Virus record (IMG/VR): IMGVR_UViG_3300029944_000016 | Span: 1-47,894 of that record | Direction: 5' to 3' (one strand) | DNA: 47,894 bases | Source of the DNA: a virus | Shown: positions 29,887-38,914 of the stretch, piece by piece | Numbering within the stretch: the stretch's first letter is position 1 | Layout: every line of letters begins with the position of its first letter | Program-made: the position numbers and the translations under genes | The notes under the pieces: model-generated | The model's input: the letters and a program-made list of their open reading frames with translations, nothing else | Told to the model about the DNA's origin: nothing | Databases searched by the model: none

Positions 29887-30047
29887 TGAACTTGTTAAGA
29901 ATTGTGTTATTTGTAGTTATATTATTACTAGCTATTAATGCTTTCTGTGATGAACCAGACGTACATATGATATGTGAAAAGAACGTATCAGATATTGTTG
30001 TATGTCATGAAATAACTGATTATCAGGCCTTAAACGCAGATGTCTAA
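29886..30047 (+). CDS. Small exported or membrane protein, 53 aa, inside the tail operon
   Basis: ATG shares a base with the fibre stop. MNLLRIVLFVVILLLAINA is a signal peptide or anchor, followed by a short part with three cysteines (FCDEPD, MICEKN, VVCHEI). An exported Cys-containing peptide among tail genes could block superinfection or be a lipoprotein-like factor. The usual lipobox is not clear. It overlaps the next gene by 8 bases. Confidence 0.55.
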   Translation: MNLLRIVLFVVILLLAINAFCDEPDVHMICEKNVSDIVVCHEITDYQALNADV

Positions 30048-30429
30048 CGATTATGGTTTACCAGTAGATGCAAACTATGGTGCGGTTGGTTCTGCTAACG
30101 CCATTTGTATGCGCTGCGCACGTAAAGTTAAACGTAGTGAGATTAAGGTAGAGTGGACAGGACTACGTGTATGTAGTAGGTGCTGGGAGCCTAGACACCC
30201 AGTCACTATGCCAATACCAGTACCAATGGATAGTTTACCTATTCCTTTTGCACTTCCAAGACCTTCACCACAATTCGTACAAGGTATCACTGACGGATTA
30301 GGTATATGGGGAAAACAGTATGAGCTTAATGGAACACTCGTACCTAACATATTATGGAATAACTGGGCGTACCCGTGGGGCGGATATGACACTGTTCCCT
30401 TCAATTTTGCATTCTTTCCTCAGGGCTAA
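30040..30429 (+). CDS. Zinc-ribbon virion-region protein, 129 aa
   Basis: CMRCARKV (about 24-31) and VCSRCWEPRHP (about 44-54) form a CxxC...CxxC site. The remainder is proline- and tryptophan-rich (PIPVPMDSLPIPFALPRPSP, NILWNNWAYPWGG). Proteins of this layout occur in podovirus tail clusters. The function is unknown. It lies right before the gp4-like gene. Confidence 0.65.
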   Translation: MSNDYGLPVDANYGAVGSANAICMRCARKVKRSEIKVEWTGLRVCSRCWEPRHPVTMPIPVPMDSLPIPFALPRPSPQFVQGITDGLGIWGKQYELNGTLVPNILWNNWAYPWGGYDTVPFNFAFFPQG

Positions 30430-30432
30430 TTA

Positions 30433-31398
30433 ATGAGTAACTCAGGCAATACATCATTTTCGCAGACTGCAGCAGAGATTATAGCTGACAGTTTAACACT
30501 TTTAGGCGTATACGGTCAGGGAGATACCGTCTCAGCAGCAGATACCACATTCTGCATGAATATACTTAACAAAATGGTTAAGAACTGGGAAGGCCAGGGA
30601 ATACATCTATGGACTGCTAATGAAGCTGCTATATTCCTTACAGTAGGCCAGCAAAGCTATAGAACTGGTGCAACAGATACAGATGTAGGAGGTGTAGACC
30701 CTATATTTAACTCACTTACTGTTAATGCTAGTGGTAATACGTTATCTGTACAATCTACCGTTGGCATATCTATAGGGGACAATATAGGCATACAATTGAG
30801 TACAAATGTCCTACAATGGACAACTGTAGCAACCATCCCTGACGTTAATACTATAACAACAGTTGCTAATTTGAATGCTCAAGCTCTGGCTGGTGGCAGT
30901 GTATTCTCATTCACAACTAGATTAGACAGACCTTTACAGATAATAAATGCGCGCTTCTGGGCGCAAGGTGGTGGGTTTGAACGTCCTATTGAAATGCAAG
31001 GACGTACCCAGTTCATGTATCTACCAAATAAGACTCAAACTGGTAAAGCTGTTGCCGCTTTTTATGCTCCTAAGGTGAATGATTCCTTTTTCTATGTTTG
31101 GCCTGTAGCAGATAGCTGTGGGGACTGCATACGCATATCTTACGTTAGAAGGATAGATGACTTTAATACTACAGCAGATAGTCCAGATCTACCTCAAGAA
31201 TGGTTAGAATGTATTACATATAATTTAGCAGTAAGAGTAGCAGCAGCTTATGGTATTGCTACATCTAAGCTTAATCCTGATATTAGCACTATTGCACAAT
31301 CTAGCTTAGCAGAAATGTCTATGTACGATAGTGAGCCAAGTTCTCTGCATATAGTTCCAAATTATGATTACTACTCAAACTATAATGAGAGAAATTAA
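30433..31398 (+). CDS. Packaged-DNA stabilization/tail accessory protein, P22 gp4-like
   Basis: 321 aa; P22 gp4 is shorter, so this has an insertion. The N-terminus AAEIIADSLTLLGVYGQGDT, then MNILNKMVKNWEGQGIHLW, is the gp4 family signature. A beta insertion (about 85-150) is unlike P22. The C-terminus RISYVRRIDDFNTTADSPDL with LPQEWLECITYNLAVRVAAAYG is again typical. It binds beneath the portal to close packaged heads. The next gene is gp10-like, as in P22. Confidence 0.85.
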   Translation: MSNSGNTSFSQTAAEIIADSLTLLGVYGQGDTVSAADTTFCMNILNKMVKNWEGQGIHLWTANEAAIFLTVGQQSYRTGATDTDVGGVDPIFNSLTVNASGNTLSVQSTVGISIGDNIGIQLSTNVLQWTTVATIPDVNTITTVANLNAQALAGGSVFSFTTRLDRPLQIINARFWAQGGGFERPIEMQGRTQFMYLPNKTQTGKAVAAFYAPKVNDSFFYVWPVADSCGDCIRISYVRRIDDFNTTADSPDLPQEWLECITYNLAVRVAAAYGIATSKLNPDISTIAQSSLAEMSMYDSEPSSLHIVPNYDYYSNYNERN

Positions 31399-31400
31399 TA

Positions 31401-33092
31401 GTGGCATTATTAGATTTGCTGGATCAATCATACTTATCTAAAGCTCCTGACCAGAATCAGGCACAGCTTACAAATATGTATTTAGAACAAGATCCTGCTA
31501 AAGGTAAGTATAAGGTTGTAGCTTATCCTATGCACGGACTTACTCTGTTCTGCGATACTGGGCAGGATTCAGTTAGAGCATTATATGCACTAAATGGTGT
31601 ATTGTATGGTATAGCTGGTGCAGTATTCGGTAGTGTATCTTCTAATGGTACTCTAACTCCTATTGCTGCGTTAGAAACTTCATCTGGTCGTTGCAAGATT
31701 AGAGCAATCACAGGAGGTAATGATAACAACCACCAGGTGTTCATGATAGACGGTACATCATTGTATACGTATAATGTTGGTACTAATGTTTTCAATATAC
31801 CACAAGTTACTCAGTTCGTATCTTCGATACAAGTACTAACTTCTGGGACATTCTACTCACAAGACCCTACTGTAGTTATAACAGACCCTACAGGTTCAGG
31901 AGCAAGCGCTACTGCTTCAGTATCTGCTGGCGGTGTAGTATCAATTAATATGGTAAATGGTGGATCTAATTATACTAATCCTACAGCTATAGTTACAGAT
32001 CCTACAGGTACAGGTTGCACTTTACAAGCGTCAACAGGTGAAACTAATCCACCACTAACAGCTATTGACATAGAAAATCAGGATGATTATGCTATTGCTG
32101 TATTAAAGAACTCAATGACGTACCAGATTAGTAATGTAAGTGATACCACTACATGGGATCCATTGAACTTTGCATCTAAATTTGGACAGCCAGACAACAT
32201 TACTGGTGTTCTATCACACGAAGGAAGATTGTGGTTTTTTGGTACTGACACCACAGAAACAGATTTAAATACAGGTGGTGAGTTCTTCCCCTTCACTAGA
32301 GATAGTTCAACATTCCTACATTATGGATGCCCAGCCAGTGATACTATAGGTGTTAATGGAAACTACTTTATATTCTTATCTGCCAATAGTAACGGTGGAT
32401 ACAGTGTATTCCAGACTCAACCACGTATTTACTACTATAACCCTTCTCCAGTATCAACACCCCCTATAGATACATTGTTATCTAATACATTTCCAATAAA
32501 CGACTGTTTTGCATTCTTAGCTAACTTAGATGGACATGAACTATACACTCTGACATCCCCAAGCGGTAACTACACATTAGTATATGATACACCTAAGACT
32601 ATTCAAGCTGATCAGGCTAAAGGGGCATGGTACTTCAGAAAGTCTCTAGTAGACGGACAGTACGGAAGATTCTTAGCTAACTGTGAAGCTTTTTGCTATG
32701 GAAAGAATCTAGTAGGAGACTTCAATAGCGGTAAGATATATTACCTTGATGATAAGAACTTCACTGAGAATGGTACTCCAATTCTACGACAATTTGTAAG
32801 TTCTCCACAAGGAACATACGCTGGCGGTAAGAGAGTATTCTTTAGCCGTATGCAGATAGACGTACAGACGGGTGTAGGAAGTAATGAAACTTTCACATTG
32901 GAAAAGAGTGCAGATAACGGCGCTACTTGGCAATTAGTTAATACTTATACTGTACCACCACAGGGTGGACGTATATATGAAACCAGATTAGGAAGTTCTA
33001 GGTTTGGCATGATATTCAGAATATCAACTACCATGAATGCCAACTTCTGTCTTTTAGGTTTCCAAGCAGAAATAACAATAGGTCATAGTTAA
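31401..33092 (+). CDS. Packaged-DNA stabilization protein, P22 gp10-like
   Basis: 563 aa from a GTG start; P22 gp10 is 472 aa. The N-terminus LLDQSYLSKAPDQNQAQLTN and LYALNGVLYGIAGAVFG repeats match gp10. A YxxDPTVVITDPTGSGA-type repeat pair (about 150-210) is an insertion, occurring twice. SHEGRLWFFGTDTTET and the C-terminal beta region follow. It forms the tail-neck hub below gp4. Confidence 0.85.
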   Translation: MALLDLLDQSYLSKAPDQNQAQLTNMYLEQDPAKGKYKVVAYPMHGLTLFCDTGQDSVRALYALNGVLYGIAGAVFGSVSSNGTLTPIAALETSSGRCKIRAITGGNDNNHQVFMIDGTSLYTYNVGTNVFNIPQVTQFVSSIQVLTSGTFYSQDPTVVITDPTGSGASATASVSAGGVVSINMVNGGSNYTNPTAIVTDPTGTGCTLQASTGETNPPLTAIDIENQDDYAIAVLKNSMTYQISNVSDTTTWDPLNFASKFGQPDNITGVLSHEGRLWFFGTDTTETDLNTGGEFFPFTRDSSTFLHYGCPASDTIGVNGNYFIFLSANSNGGYSVFQTQPRIYYYNPSPVSTPPIDTLLSNTFPINDCFAFLANLDGHELYTLTSPSGNYTLVYDTPKTIQADQAKGAWYFRKSLVDGQYGRFLANCEAFCYGKNLVGDFNSGKIYYLDDKNFTENGTPILRQFVSSPQGTYAGGKRVFFSRMQIDVQTGVGSNETFTLEKSADNGATWQLVNTYTVPPQGGRIYETRLGSSRFGMIFRISTTMNANFCLLGFQAEITIGHS

Positions 33093-35521
33093 TGCCTCAA
33101 AAGTTATTGCCACCACCAACTCAGTGTCCTATAGCTACCCCCACAGGTAGCTTGACAACTGCATGGGGTAACTACTTTACTTTATTATCTAATAACCTGT
33201 TAACTGGTGGTACAGGTGCTCCAACAACAGCACAGTATGTACTAAGTACCAGAGACTTAACTGGTACACTACAAAGTGGTCAAGTATTAGCAGATCTAAG
33301 TTCTGGGTTTGTTAAAGTAGTAACTGGTTCTGGCCAATTAGAATCTACACTATCAGATCAAATTCAACCTAATGATTTAGCAAACACTGCAGTTATACCT
33401 GGAGTGTATGGTAGTGGTACAGAAGTACCCATTATAACTATTGATGCTCAAGGACGTATTGATTCAGCTACACAGACTTTTATAACAGGAGCTACACCTT
33501 CTGGCCCTGCTGGTGGTGTACTTACAGGTACTTACCCTAATCCTGGAATTACTACTCTTAATCAAAGTACCACTGGTAATGCGGCAACGGCTACATTTGC
33601 AACTACTGCGGGGTCAGCTGCTCCAAGCGGAACTGCTGGAGGAGTATTAACAGGTACTTATCCTAACCCAGGTATAACTACTTTAAATCAGAGTACTACT
33701 GGTAACGCTGCAACTGCAACACTAGCATCTACTGTTACTACTAATGCTAATCTTACAGGCCCTATAACAAGCACAGGTAATGCAACCTCAGTAACGTCAC
33801 AGACAGGAACTGGTTCGACTTTTGTAATGAGTACTAGTCCTACACTTGTAACTCCTGCACTTGGAACTCCATCATCTGGAACATTGACTAACTGTACATT
33901 TCCGACTCTTAACCAGAATACCACAGGTAATGCAGCAACAGTAACAACTAATGCTAATCTAACAGGTGATGTAACATCATCGGGTAATGCTACAACGTAT
34001 CACAATATAGTAGGTATAAGTAAGGGCGGTACAGGAGTAAATAATACAGGAACAATCACTAATACTGATACTGCTGGTATAAACTTTGCACCAACTCAGT
34101 ACAGCGTACTTAATGGTACTTTATTTAATTTTGGAACACCATTTACATCAGCATTTCCTTCAACAGTAACATTCCCAACATACGCAGGATCTCCTTTAGG
34201 AATTTATAATCTAATAGCATCTGACACTACAGCTAATGGAACAGCAGGACAGATATTAGTTTCTAATGGTAACGCTAGCCCCGCAACATGGACAACTGTA
34301 AGTACAGGATCTGGTAGTGTTACATCCGTAGGGTTTGTAGGAGATGGTGTAGTATTCGATAGCGGAGTGACTAGCGGCCCTATAACTGTTTCAGGTAATC
34401 TACAGCCTACAATACTTCAAAAGTTTTCTAATACATTTTTAGCAGGGCCTAATAGTGGAGCCACTTTAGGAACTCCTTCATATAGAACTATAGTAGCTGC
34501 TGACATAGCTAATGCAATACCACCTCCAACCTCGCTGGCTTTAGGAGGTGTATTTAGTATTTCATCAACAGCTCATAAATGGGTTAATAATATAGACACT
34601 ACAGGAACTCCTAATGTGTCTCAACCAGCTTTCGCAGATATAAGTGGTACAGCTACAACGTCACAGCTGCCAACTGTACCAGTTAATAAGGGTGGTACAG
34701 GAACTACATCGTATACTAATGGTCAATTGTTGATTGGAAATACTACAGGTAACACTTTAACTGTAGCAACTTTGACAGCAGGAACAGGAATAAGTGTAAC
34801 AAATAGTGGTGGTGGTATAACCATTGCTAATACTGGCATAACTTCATTACCTGTAGGAACATTACTGGGAATAACTAGATTCACGTCTTCTGGCACGTAC
34901 ACGCGAAACACAGCAGCAACAACAGTAATTTTTGACGTATTAGGCGCTGGCGGTGGGTCTGGAGGAGTTAATGATGCTCTAGGTGCTGGTAACTGGAATA
35001 CAGTAGGCGGGGGCGGTGCTGGTAATAGAATTCAATGCTCACTTACATCAACTCAAGTAGGAACATCTGCTACTGTTACAATTGGTGCAGCAGGTACAGC
35101 AGGAGCATCAGGATCTAATAATGGTGGTACTGGTGGAAACACTACAGTAGCCTGTACAGTAGGAACTATAACAGCAAATGGTGGTGCAGGAAGCCCTACT
35201 AGTGCCAACTTAGGTGGTAGCTTCACATTTAATTCAGGAGGTCTTGGTGGAGCTGTGGGAACGTCACAAGGCACTTCATTATTGAATGTACCAGGACAGG
35301 GCGGAGCAGTTGGAATGTCTGGAGGTGTAACTTCAGCGGGATTTAGCGGAAAGGGCGGAGATACAGCATTTGGTTCAGGAGGGCCCGGCATAACTTCAAC
35401 AGCAGCCGGTACAGCAGGTACAGGGTTCGGAGCTGGCGCTGGCGGTGGACTTATTAACGGTTCAAGTACAGCAGGAGCCGCAGGGTCTGCAGGTGTTGTA
35501 TTTATATATGAGTACAGTTAA
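33092..35521 (+). CDS. Large tail fibre with glycine-rich C-terminal domain
   Basis: 809 aa. The first 600 residues are low-complexity fibre repeats. A block GGVLTGTYPNPGITTLNQST occurs twice (DNA around 33493 and 33643), and GGTGVNN/GGTGTTS modules follow. Residues about 600-809 form a glycine-rich domain (FDVLGAGGGSGG followed by many GGxG turns) like those of adhesins that bind receptors through glycine loops. This is the likely receptor-binding protein. Its TAA is followed at once by a 49-aa gene. Confidence 0.85.
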   Translation: MPQKLLPPPTQCPIATPTGSLTTAWGNYFTLLSNNLLTGGTGAPTTAQYVLSTRDLTGTLQSGQVLADLSSGFVKVVTGSGQLESTLSDQIQPNDLANTAVIPGVYGSGTEVPIITIDAQGRIDSATQTFITGATPSGPAGGVLTGTYPNPGITTLNQSTTGNAATATFATTAGSAAPSGTAGGVLTGTYPNPGITTLNQSTTGNAATATLASTVTTNANLTGPITSTGNATSVTSQTGTGSTFVMSTSPTLVTPALGTPSSGTLTNCTFPTLNQNTTGNAATVTTNANLTGDVTSSGNATTYHNIVGISKGGTGVNNTGTITNTDTAGINFAPTQYSVLNGTLFNFGTPFTSAFPSTVTFPTYAGSPLGIYNLIASDTTANGTAGQILVSNGNASPATWTTVSTGSGSVTSVGFVGDGVVFDSGVTSGPITVSGNLQPTILQKFSNTFLAGPNSGATLGTPSYRTIVAADIANAIPPPTSLALGGVFSISSTAHKWVNNIDTTGTPNVSQPAFADISGTATTSQLPTVPVNKGGTGTTSYTNGQLLIGNTTGNTLTVATLTAGTGISVTNSGGGITIANTGITSLPVGTLLGITRFTSSGTYTRNTAATTVIFDVLGAGGGSGGVNDALGAGNWNTVGGGGAGNRIQCSLTSTQVGTSATVTIGAAGTAGASGSNNGGTGGNTTVACTVGTITANGGAGSPTSANLGGSFTFNSGGLGGAVGTSQGTSLLNVPGQGGAVGMSGGVTSAGFSGKGGDTAFGSGGPGITSTAAGTAGTGFGAGAGGGLINGSSTAGAAGSAGVVFIYEYS

Positions 35522-35670
35522 TGAATTATGATTATACGTTAATATCTACAACATATAACACAACTACTAAGGCTGTAGTTTATACATGGTCTTATATGCT
35601 GTCTTCAGGATCATTTGAGAAGTTCTCAGGAACTGAACAACAATTACAGACTTACTTAGGAACTCTGTAA
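35521..35670 (+). CDS. Small hypothetical protein after the fibre, 49 aa
   Basis: ATG directly after the fibre stop, ending in TAATG with the next gene. It is Thr/Ser/Tyr-rich (NYDYTLISTTYNTTTKAVVY) and soluble. Its position fits a fibre chaperone or assembly factor. Unproven. Confidence 0.55.
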   Translation: MNYDYTLISTTYNTTTKAVVYTWSYMLSSGSFEKFSGTEQQLQTYLGTL

Positions 35671-36116
35671 TGATTACGATACAAGAAACTAAAGATTATA
35701 AACTAGTTAATAGTATATTATCAAGTCCTAAACTATCTAAAGTTACAGCTTATTCTGGTAAGCCTGATAAATCTTATAGATACCTTGTAATTAAACAAAA
35801 CGATACAGTTGTAGGAATATTTAACATCAGACCTTTAACTTCAGAAGTAATGGAAGTTCATATAAACATACACCCAACGTTCTGGGGAGTTTGTGACTTA
35901 TCTAAACAATCTAGTATTGCTGGATTTAACTGGGTTAAAGAGAACACTAAAGCTAAGAAGTGTTTTACAGAAATACCTGTACCTTGCGCTAATGTTCACG
36001 GATTGTGCAAGAAACTAGGATGGAAAGCTTGTGGAATGATTGATGGTGGTAGCTTATATGATGGCGAACCTACAGATCTATTATTATATCAGTATGACCT
36101 ATATGGAAAAGTATAA
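35670..36116 (+). CDS. GNAT-like virion protein, T7 gp13-like
   Basis: 148 aa. Strand-helix pattern YLVIKQNDTVVGIFNIRPLT followed by EVHINIHPTFWGV and WVKENTKAKKCFTEIPVPC is the GNAT-derived fold of T7 gp13 and relatives, which lack clear acetyltransferase activity and act in internal-virion assembly. It sits just before the ejection genes, as in T7-like phages. Acetyltransferase activity cannot be excluded. Confidence 0.75.
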   Translation: MITIQETKDYKLVNSILSSPKLSKVTAYSGKPDKSYRYLVIKQNDTVVGIFNIRPLTSEVMEVHINIHPTFWGVCDLSKQSSIAGFNWVKENTKAKKCFTEIPVPCANVHGLCKKLGWKACGMIDGGSLYDGEPTDLLLYQYDLYGKV

Positions 36117-37354
36117 TGCTTAATATTTTAAATAAAATTGTAGGTTTTCATGGAACCCAGTATTTTGGTAAAGATGTTTACCGATTAGGAGGTGGTCAGA
36201 CTGGAGGCTCCGTAGTATCTACAGTCCCTGCATCTGTTGCTAATGCTGCAGGTCAATTTGGTGTACAGGCTGCTAATGAAGCATCTAATGATGCTACACA
36301 GGCTATAGGATCTGCTATTCAGGCTACTAATGCGCAGTTCCAGTTAGCTACTTCAGATCTTCAACCTGCTACACAGGAAGGTGTGCAGGCATTAGATCAA
36401 TTAAATTCTTATATAGGTTTAACTCCATATAATCCTTCAGCACCTACTGCTCCTACTGCTCCTACGTTACAGTCTCTAGAAGCAGGTATTACACAACAGG
36501 ATGTAGATAGCTACATAACTGAGAATTCTACTCCTAACTTCAATAGTAAAGGTCAGTTCTTTGGTAACTATGATTACCAAGGTATTGGAGCTGGGACTAA
36601 TGCAGAATCGTTACCAGGGGTTGGTATTGATACAAATAGTGGTGATACTGGTGCTGGAGCGTTAGATGCTTCATTATCTACGTTTGAGAATAATGCAGGA
36701 CTTAGTAGTGCTATTACTACAGGTTTAGCACAACAAGAACTTAATAACCCTAACTCAGATGCTAACTTGACGTATGGTATAGAAAATACCGCATATCAAG
36801 GAGAAGAAACTAATTACCAACAAGCTAATGCTTTATATAACCAATACACTGCACAAGGCCCTCTTACAGCAAATGAGGTTCAGAACAACATAACTAATGA
36901 ACCTGGTTACCAAGCACAGCTACAACAGGGTACACAGGCTATTGATAGTGATGCTTCTGCTAAAGGGTACTTAGGTTCAGGTCAGATGTTGAAGGAGTTA
37001 CAAGAATTTGGTCAGAATACGTTAAGCCAGTTCTACGGTAATACCTTAACTCAATTATCAAGTCTAGCAGGTGCGGGACAACAGGCAGCAACTTCTCAAG
37101 CTTCACTAGCTACATCTGAAGGAAATAGTTTATCAAATCTTCTTAATAGTCTAGGTCAAGATCAGGCTAACGCTGCACTTTCAGCAGGTAATTCGCTAAG
37201 TCAGGCAGCAATATTGGGAGGTACACAATATCAAACATTGGGACAATCATCTTCTTCTTCAGGATTGGCGGGTATAGGTTCAATTTTAGGCTCTCTAGGT
37301 GGTGTATCATCTACCGGATCTACAACAGGCATATTAGGCGCATTGGGGTTATAA
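36116..37354 (+). CDS. DNA ejection/internal virion protein 1
   Basis: 412 aa, Gln/Ala/Ser-rich. The pattern DLQPATQEGVQALDQLNSYI near 80-100 and GYQAQLQQGTQAIDSDASAK then GYLGSGQMLKELQEFGQ is the hallmark of podovirus ejection proteins encoded next to internal-core genes. A Gly/Ser-rich tail follows. It is presumably packaged in the head and injected first. The start shares a base with the gp13-like stop. Confidence 0.75.
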   Translation: MLNILNKIVGFHGTQYFGKDVYRLGGGQTGGSVVSTVPASVANAAGQFGVQAANEASNDATQAIGSAIQATNAQFQLATSDLQPATQEGVQALDQLNSYIGLTPYNPSAPTAPTAPTLQSLEAGITQQDVDSYITENSTPNFNSKGQFFGNYDYQGIGAGTNAESLPGVGIDTNSGDTGAGALDASLSTFENNAGLSSAITTGLAQQELNNPNSDANLTYGIENTAYQGEETNYQQANALYNQYTAQGPLTANEVQNNITNEPGYQAQLQQGTQAIDSDASAKGYLGSGQMLKELQEFGQNTLSQFYGNTLTQLSSLAGAGQQAATSQASLATSEGNSLSNLLNSLGQDQANAALSAGNSLSQAAILGGTQYQTLGQSSSSSGLAGIGSILGSLGGVSSTGSTTGILGALGL

Positions 37355-37357
37355 TTC

Positions 37358-38914
37358 ATGGCAATTGATTTCGGTTTATTACGCCCCTTAACTGAGGGAG
37401 TGCATCTAGGTGAAGTGGCTAAAATAGCTCCAACGCCTAGCGGTATTGACAGTTTAGCTAGTGGTCTACAACAGGGTATTAGTACGGCTAACTCTATACA
37501 GAACTCTGCTGTTGAGCGTCAAAAAGCACAAGTTGACATACAACAGACTCAGCAGAACATGGCACAATCAGCTGCTAAAGCTCCTTCTGAGCTGCAGAAC
37601 TCTCAAGCAACTGCGGATTTCAACACCGCTAGAGCTCAAGGAGCGCAGATGGATCTACAGGCTGCCCAAGCTAAGGATGCAGCAGACGCAAGGGTTAATG
37701 CTGCTTATCAACAAGGCGGTATGGCAGGAGCACGGGCTGCTGAATATGAATATGGTGGGGTGGATGCAGGTCAGAAGTTTGACACTGCTAATTTAGCCAT
37801 TCAGAAATCAATATCAGAAGTAGCTAAATCCAATGCAGATACAGATACTGTTGTACTAAAAAATGCTAAAGCTATTACAGACCAATTAGGAACAGTAGCT
37901 TCAACATTGTCTAACATAAAGGATCCTCAAACACAGATAAAAACTGCTGGACTTTTATTGTCAACATTGCCACAATCTGCTCAGAAAGTGTTTGCTGGTA
38001 TACCGGTAACACCGGCAGGATATGATCCACAATATCTTCATGCTGTTATTGCTAATTCTCTACAGCAAAAACAAGATGACGCTAATGACGCTAATGCTAA
38101 AGACGCTGGTAAGTTACAACCTAAAACTACTCCATTAGGTATGGCTCAGAACTTAGTAGAACAACGTCAAAATGAATTAACTGCAGCTAAACAGTCTGGC
38201 GATGCTACTCGTATACAGCAAGCACAGCAAAATTATAATCAAGCTAATGATGCTACTAGTAAGATTCTTACTCCAAATAGTTTGTCAGGAGGTGGTGGTA
38301 CTCAGAAAGCTATAGATTCAAAAGACGCTGACGAAATGAAGACTGCTGATTTAGCAATGCCAGGACTTAAAACTCTAGAAACTAATAGTAATTCAGTTCT
38401 GAATATATTAAAAGTTGTTCCAAAAGGTACTGTTGGTAAACTACAAGATCTTACTAAACTAAATATAAATTCTACTCAAGTACAGATATTACAACATTTC
38501 TTCGCTGAAAGCGGTTTCGTAGCTAAAAGTGCACTTGCTAATCAGACTCCTGGTGAAAAGATGACTCAATCTCAATTAGACCAATTAAATAAGATTGTAG
38601 GCGGTACTAACATTAACTGGGATTCTATAAAGGCCATTGTAGGCAATGTACGAGACCAAGCTCAAACTAAAGCTCACGATAACTGGGTAACTAGTAATCG
38701 TATAAGGGCTGGTGGAGATCAGCAGAAGTATCAAACTTGGAGAACAGCTGTTCCTGAACCTTTTGATCCGCAGAAAGCTAATGAGCCCTCAGGATATGTG
38801 CACAATGGACGTCCTGTACCTAATGCTGCTTTACATCAAGCAATGTTAGATCATCCAGACATGACTGAAGATAAGTTAGTAGCCGCCTTTGGTCTACAAA
38901 AAGCGAGTAAATAA
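37358..38914 (+). CDS. DNA ejection/internal virion protein 2
   Basis: 518 aa, helical and Gln/Ala-rich. It starts MAIDFGLLRPLTEGVHLGE, and its first segment resembles the N-terminus of the product at 40578 (INFGLLQPLAQGLHQG), so the two share an N-terminal signal. Coiled-coil stretches at about 40-160 and 255-300. Similar in composition to P22 gp20/T7 gp15-type proteins. Probably part of the injected internal core. Confidence 0.7.
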   Translation: MAIDFGLLRPLTEGVHLGEVAKIAPTPSGIDSLASGLQQGISTANSIQNSAVERQKAQVDIQQTQQNMAQSAAKAPSELQNSQATADFNTARAQGAQMDLQAAQAKDAADARVNAAYQQGGMAGARAAEYEYGGVDAGQKFDTANLAIQKSISEVAKSNADTDTVVLKNAKAITDQLGTVASTLSNIKDPQTQIKTAGLLLSTLPQSAQKVFAGIPVTPAGYDPQYLHAVIANSLQQKQDDANDANAKDAGKLQPKTTPLGMAQNLVEQRQNELTAAKQSGDATRIQQAQQNYNQANDATSKILTPNSLSGGGGTQKAIDSKDADEMKTADLAMPGLKTLETNSNSVLNILKVVPKGTVGKLQDLTKLNINSTQVQILQHFFAESGFVAKSALANQTPGEKMTQSQLDQLNKIVGGTNINWDSIKAIVGNVRDQAQTKAHDNWVTSNRIRAGGDQQKYQTWRTAVPEPFDPQKANEPSGYVHNGRPVPNAALHQAMLDHPDMTEDKLVAAFGLQKASK

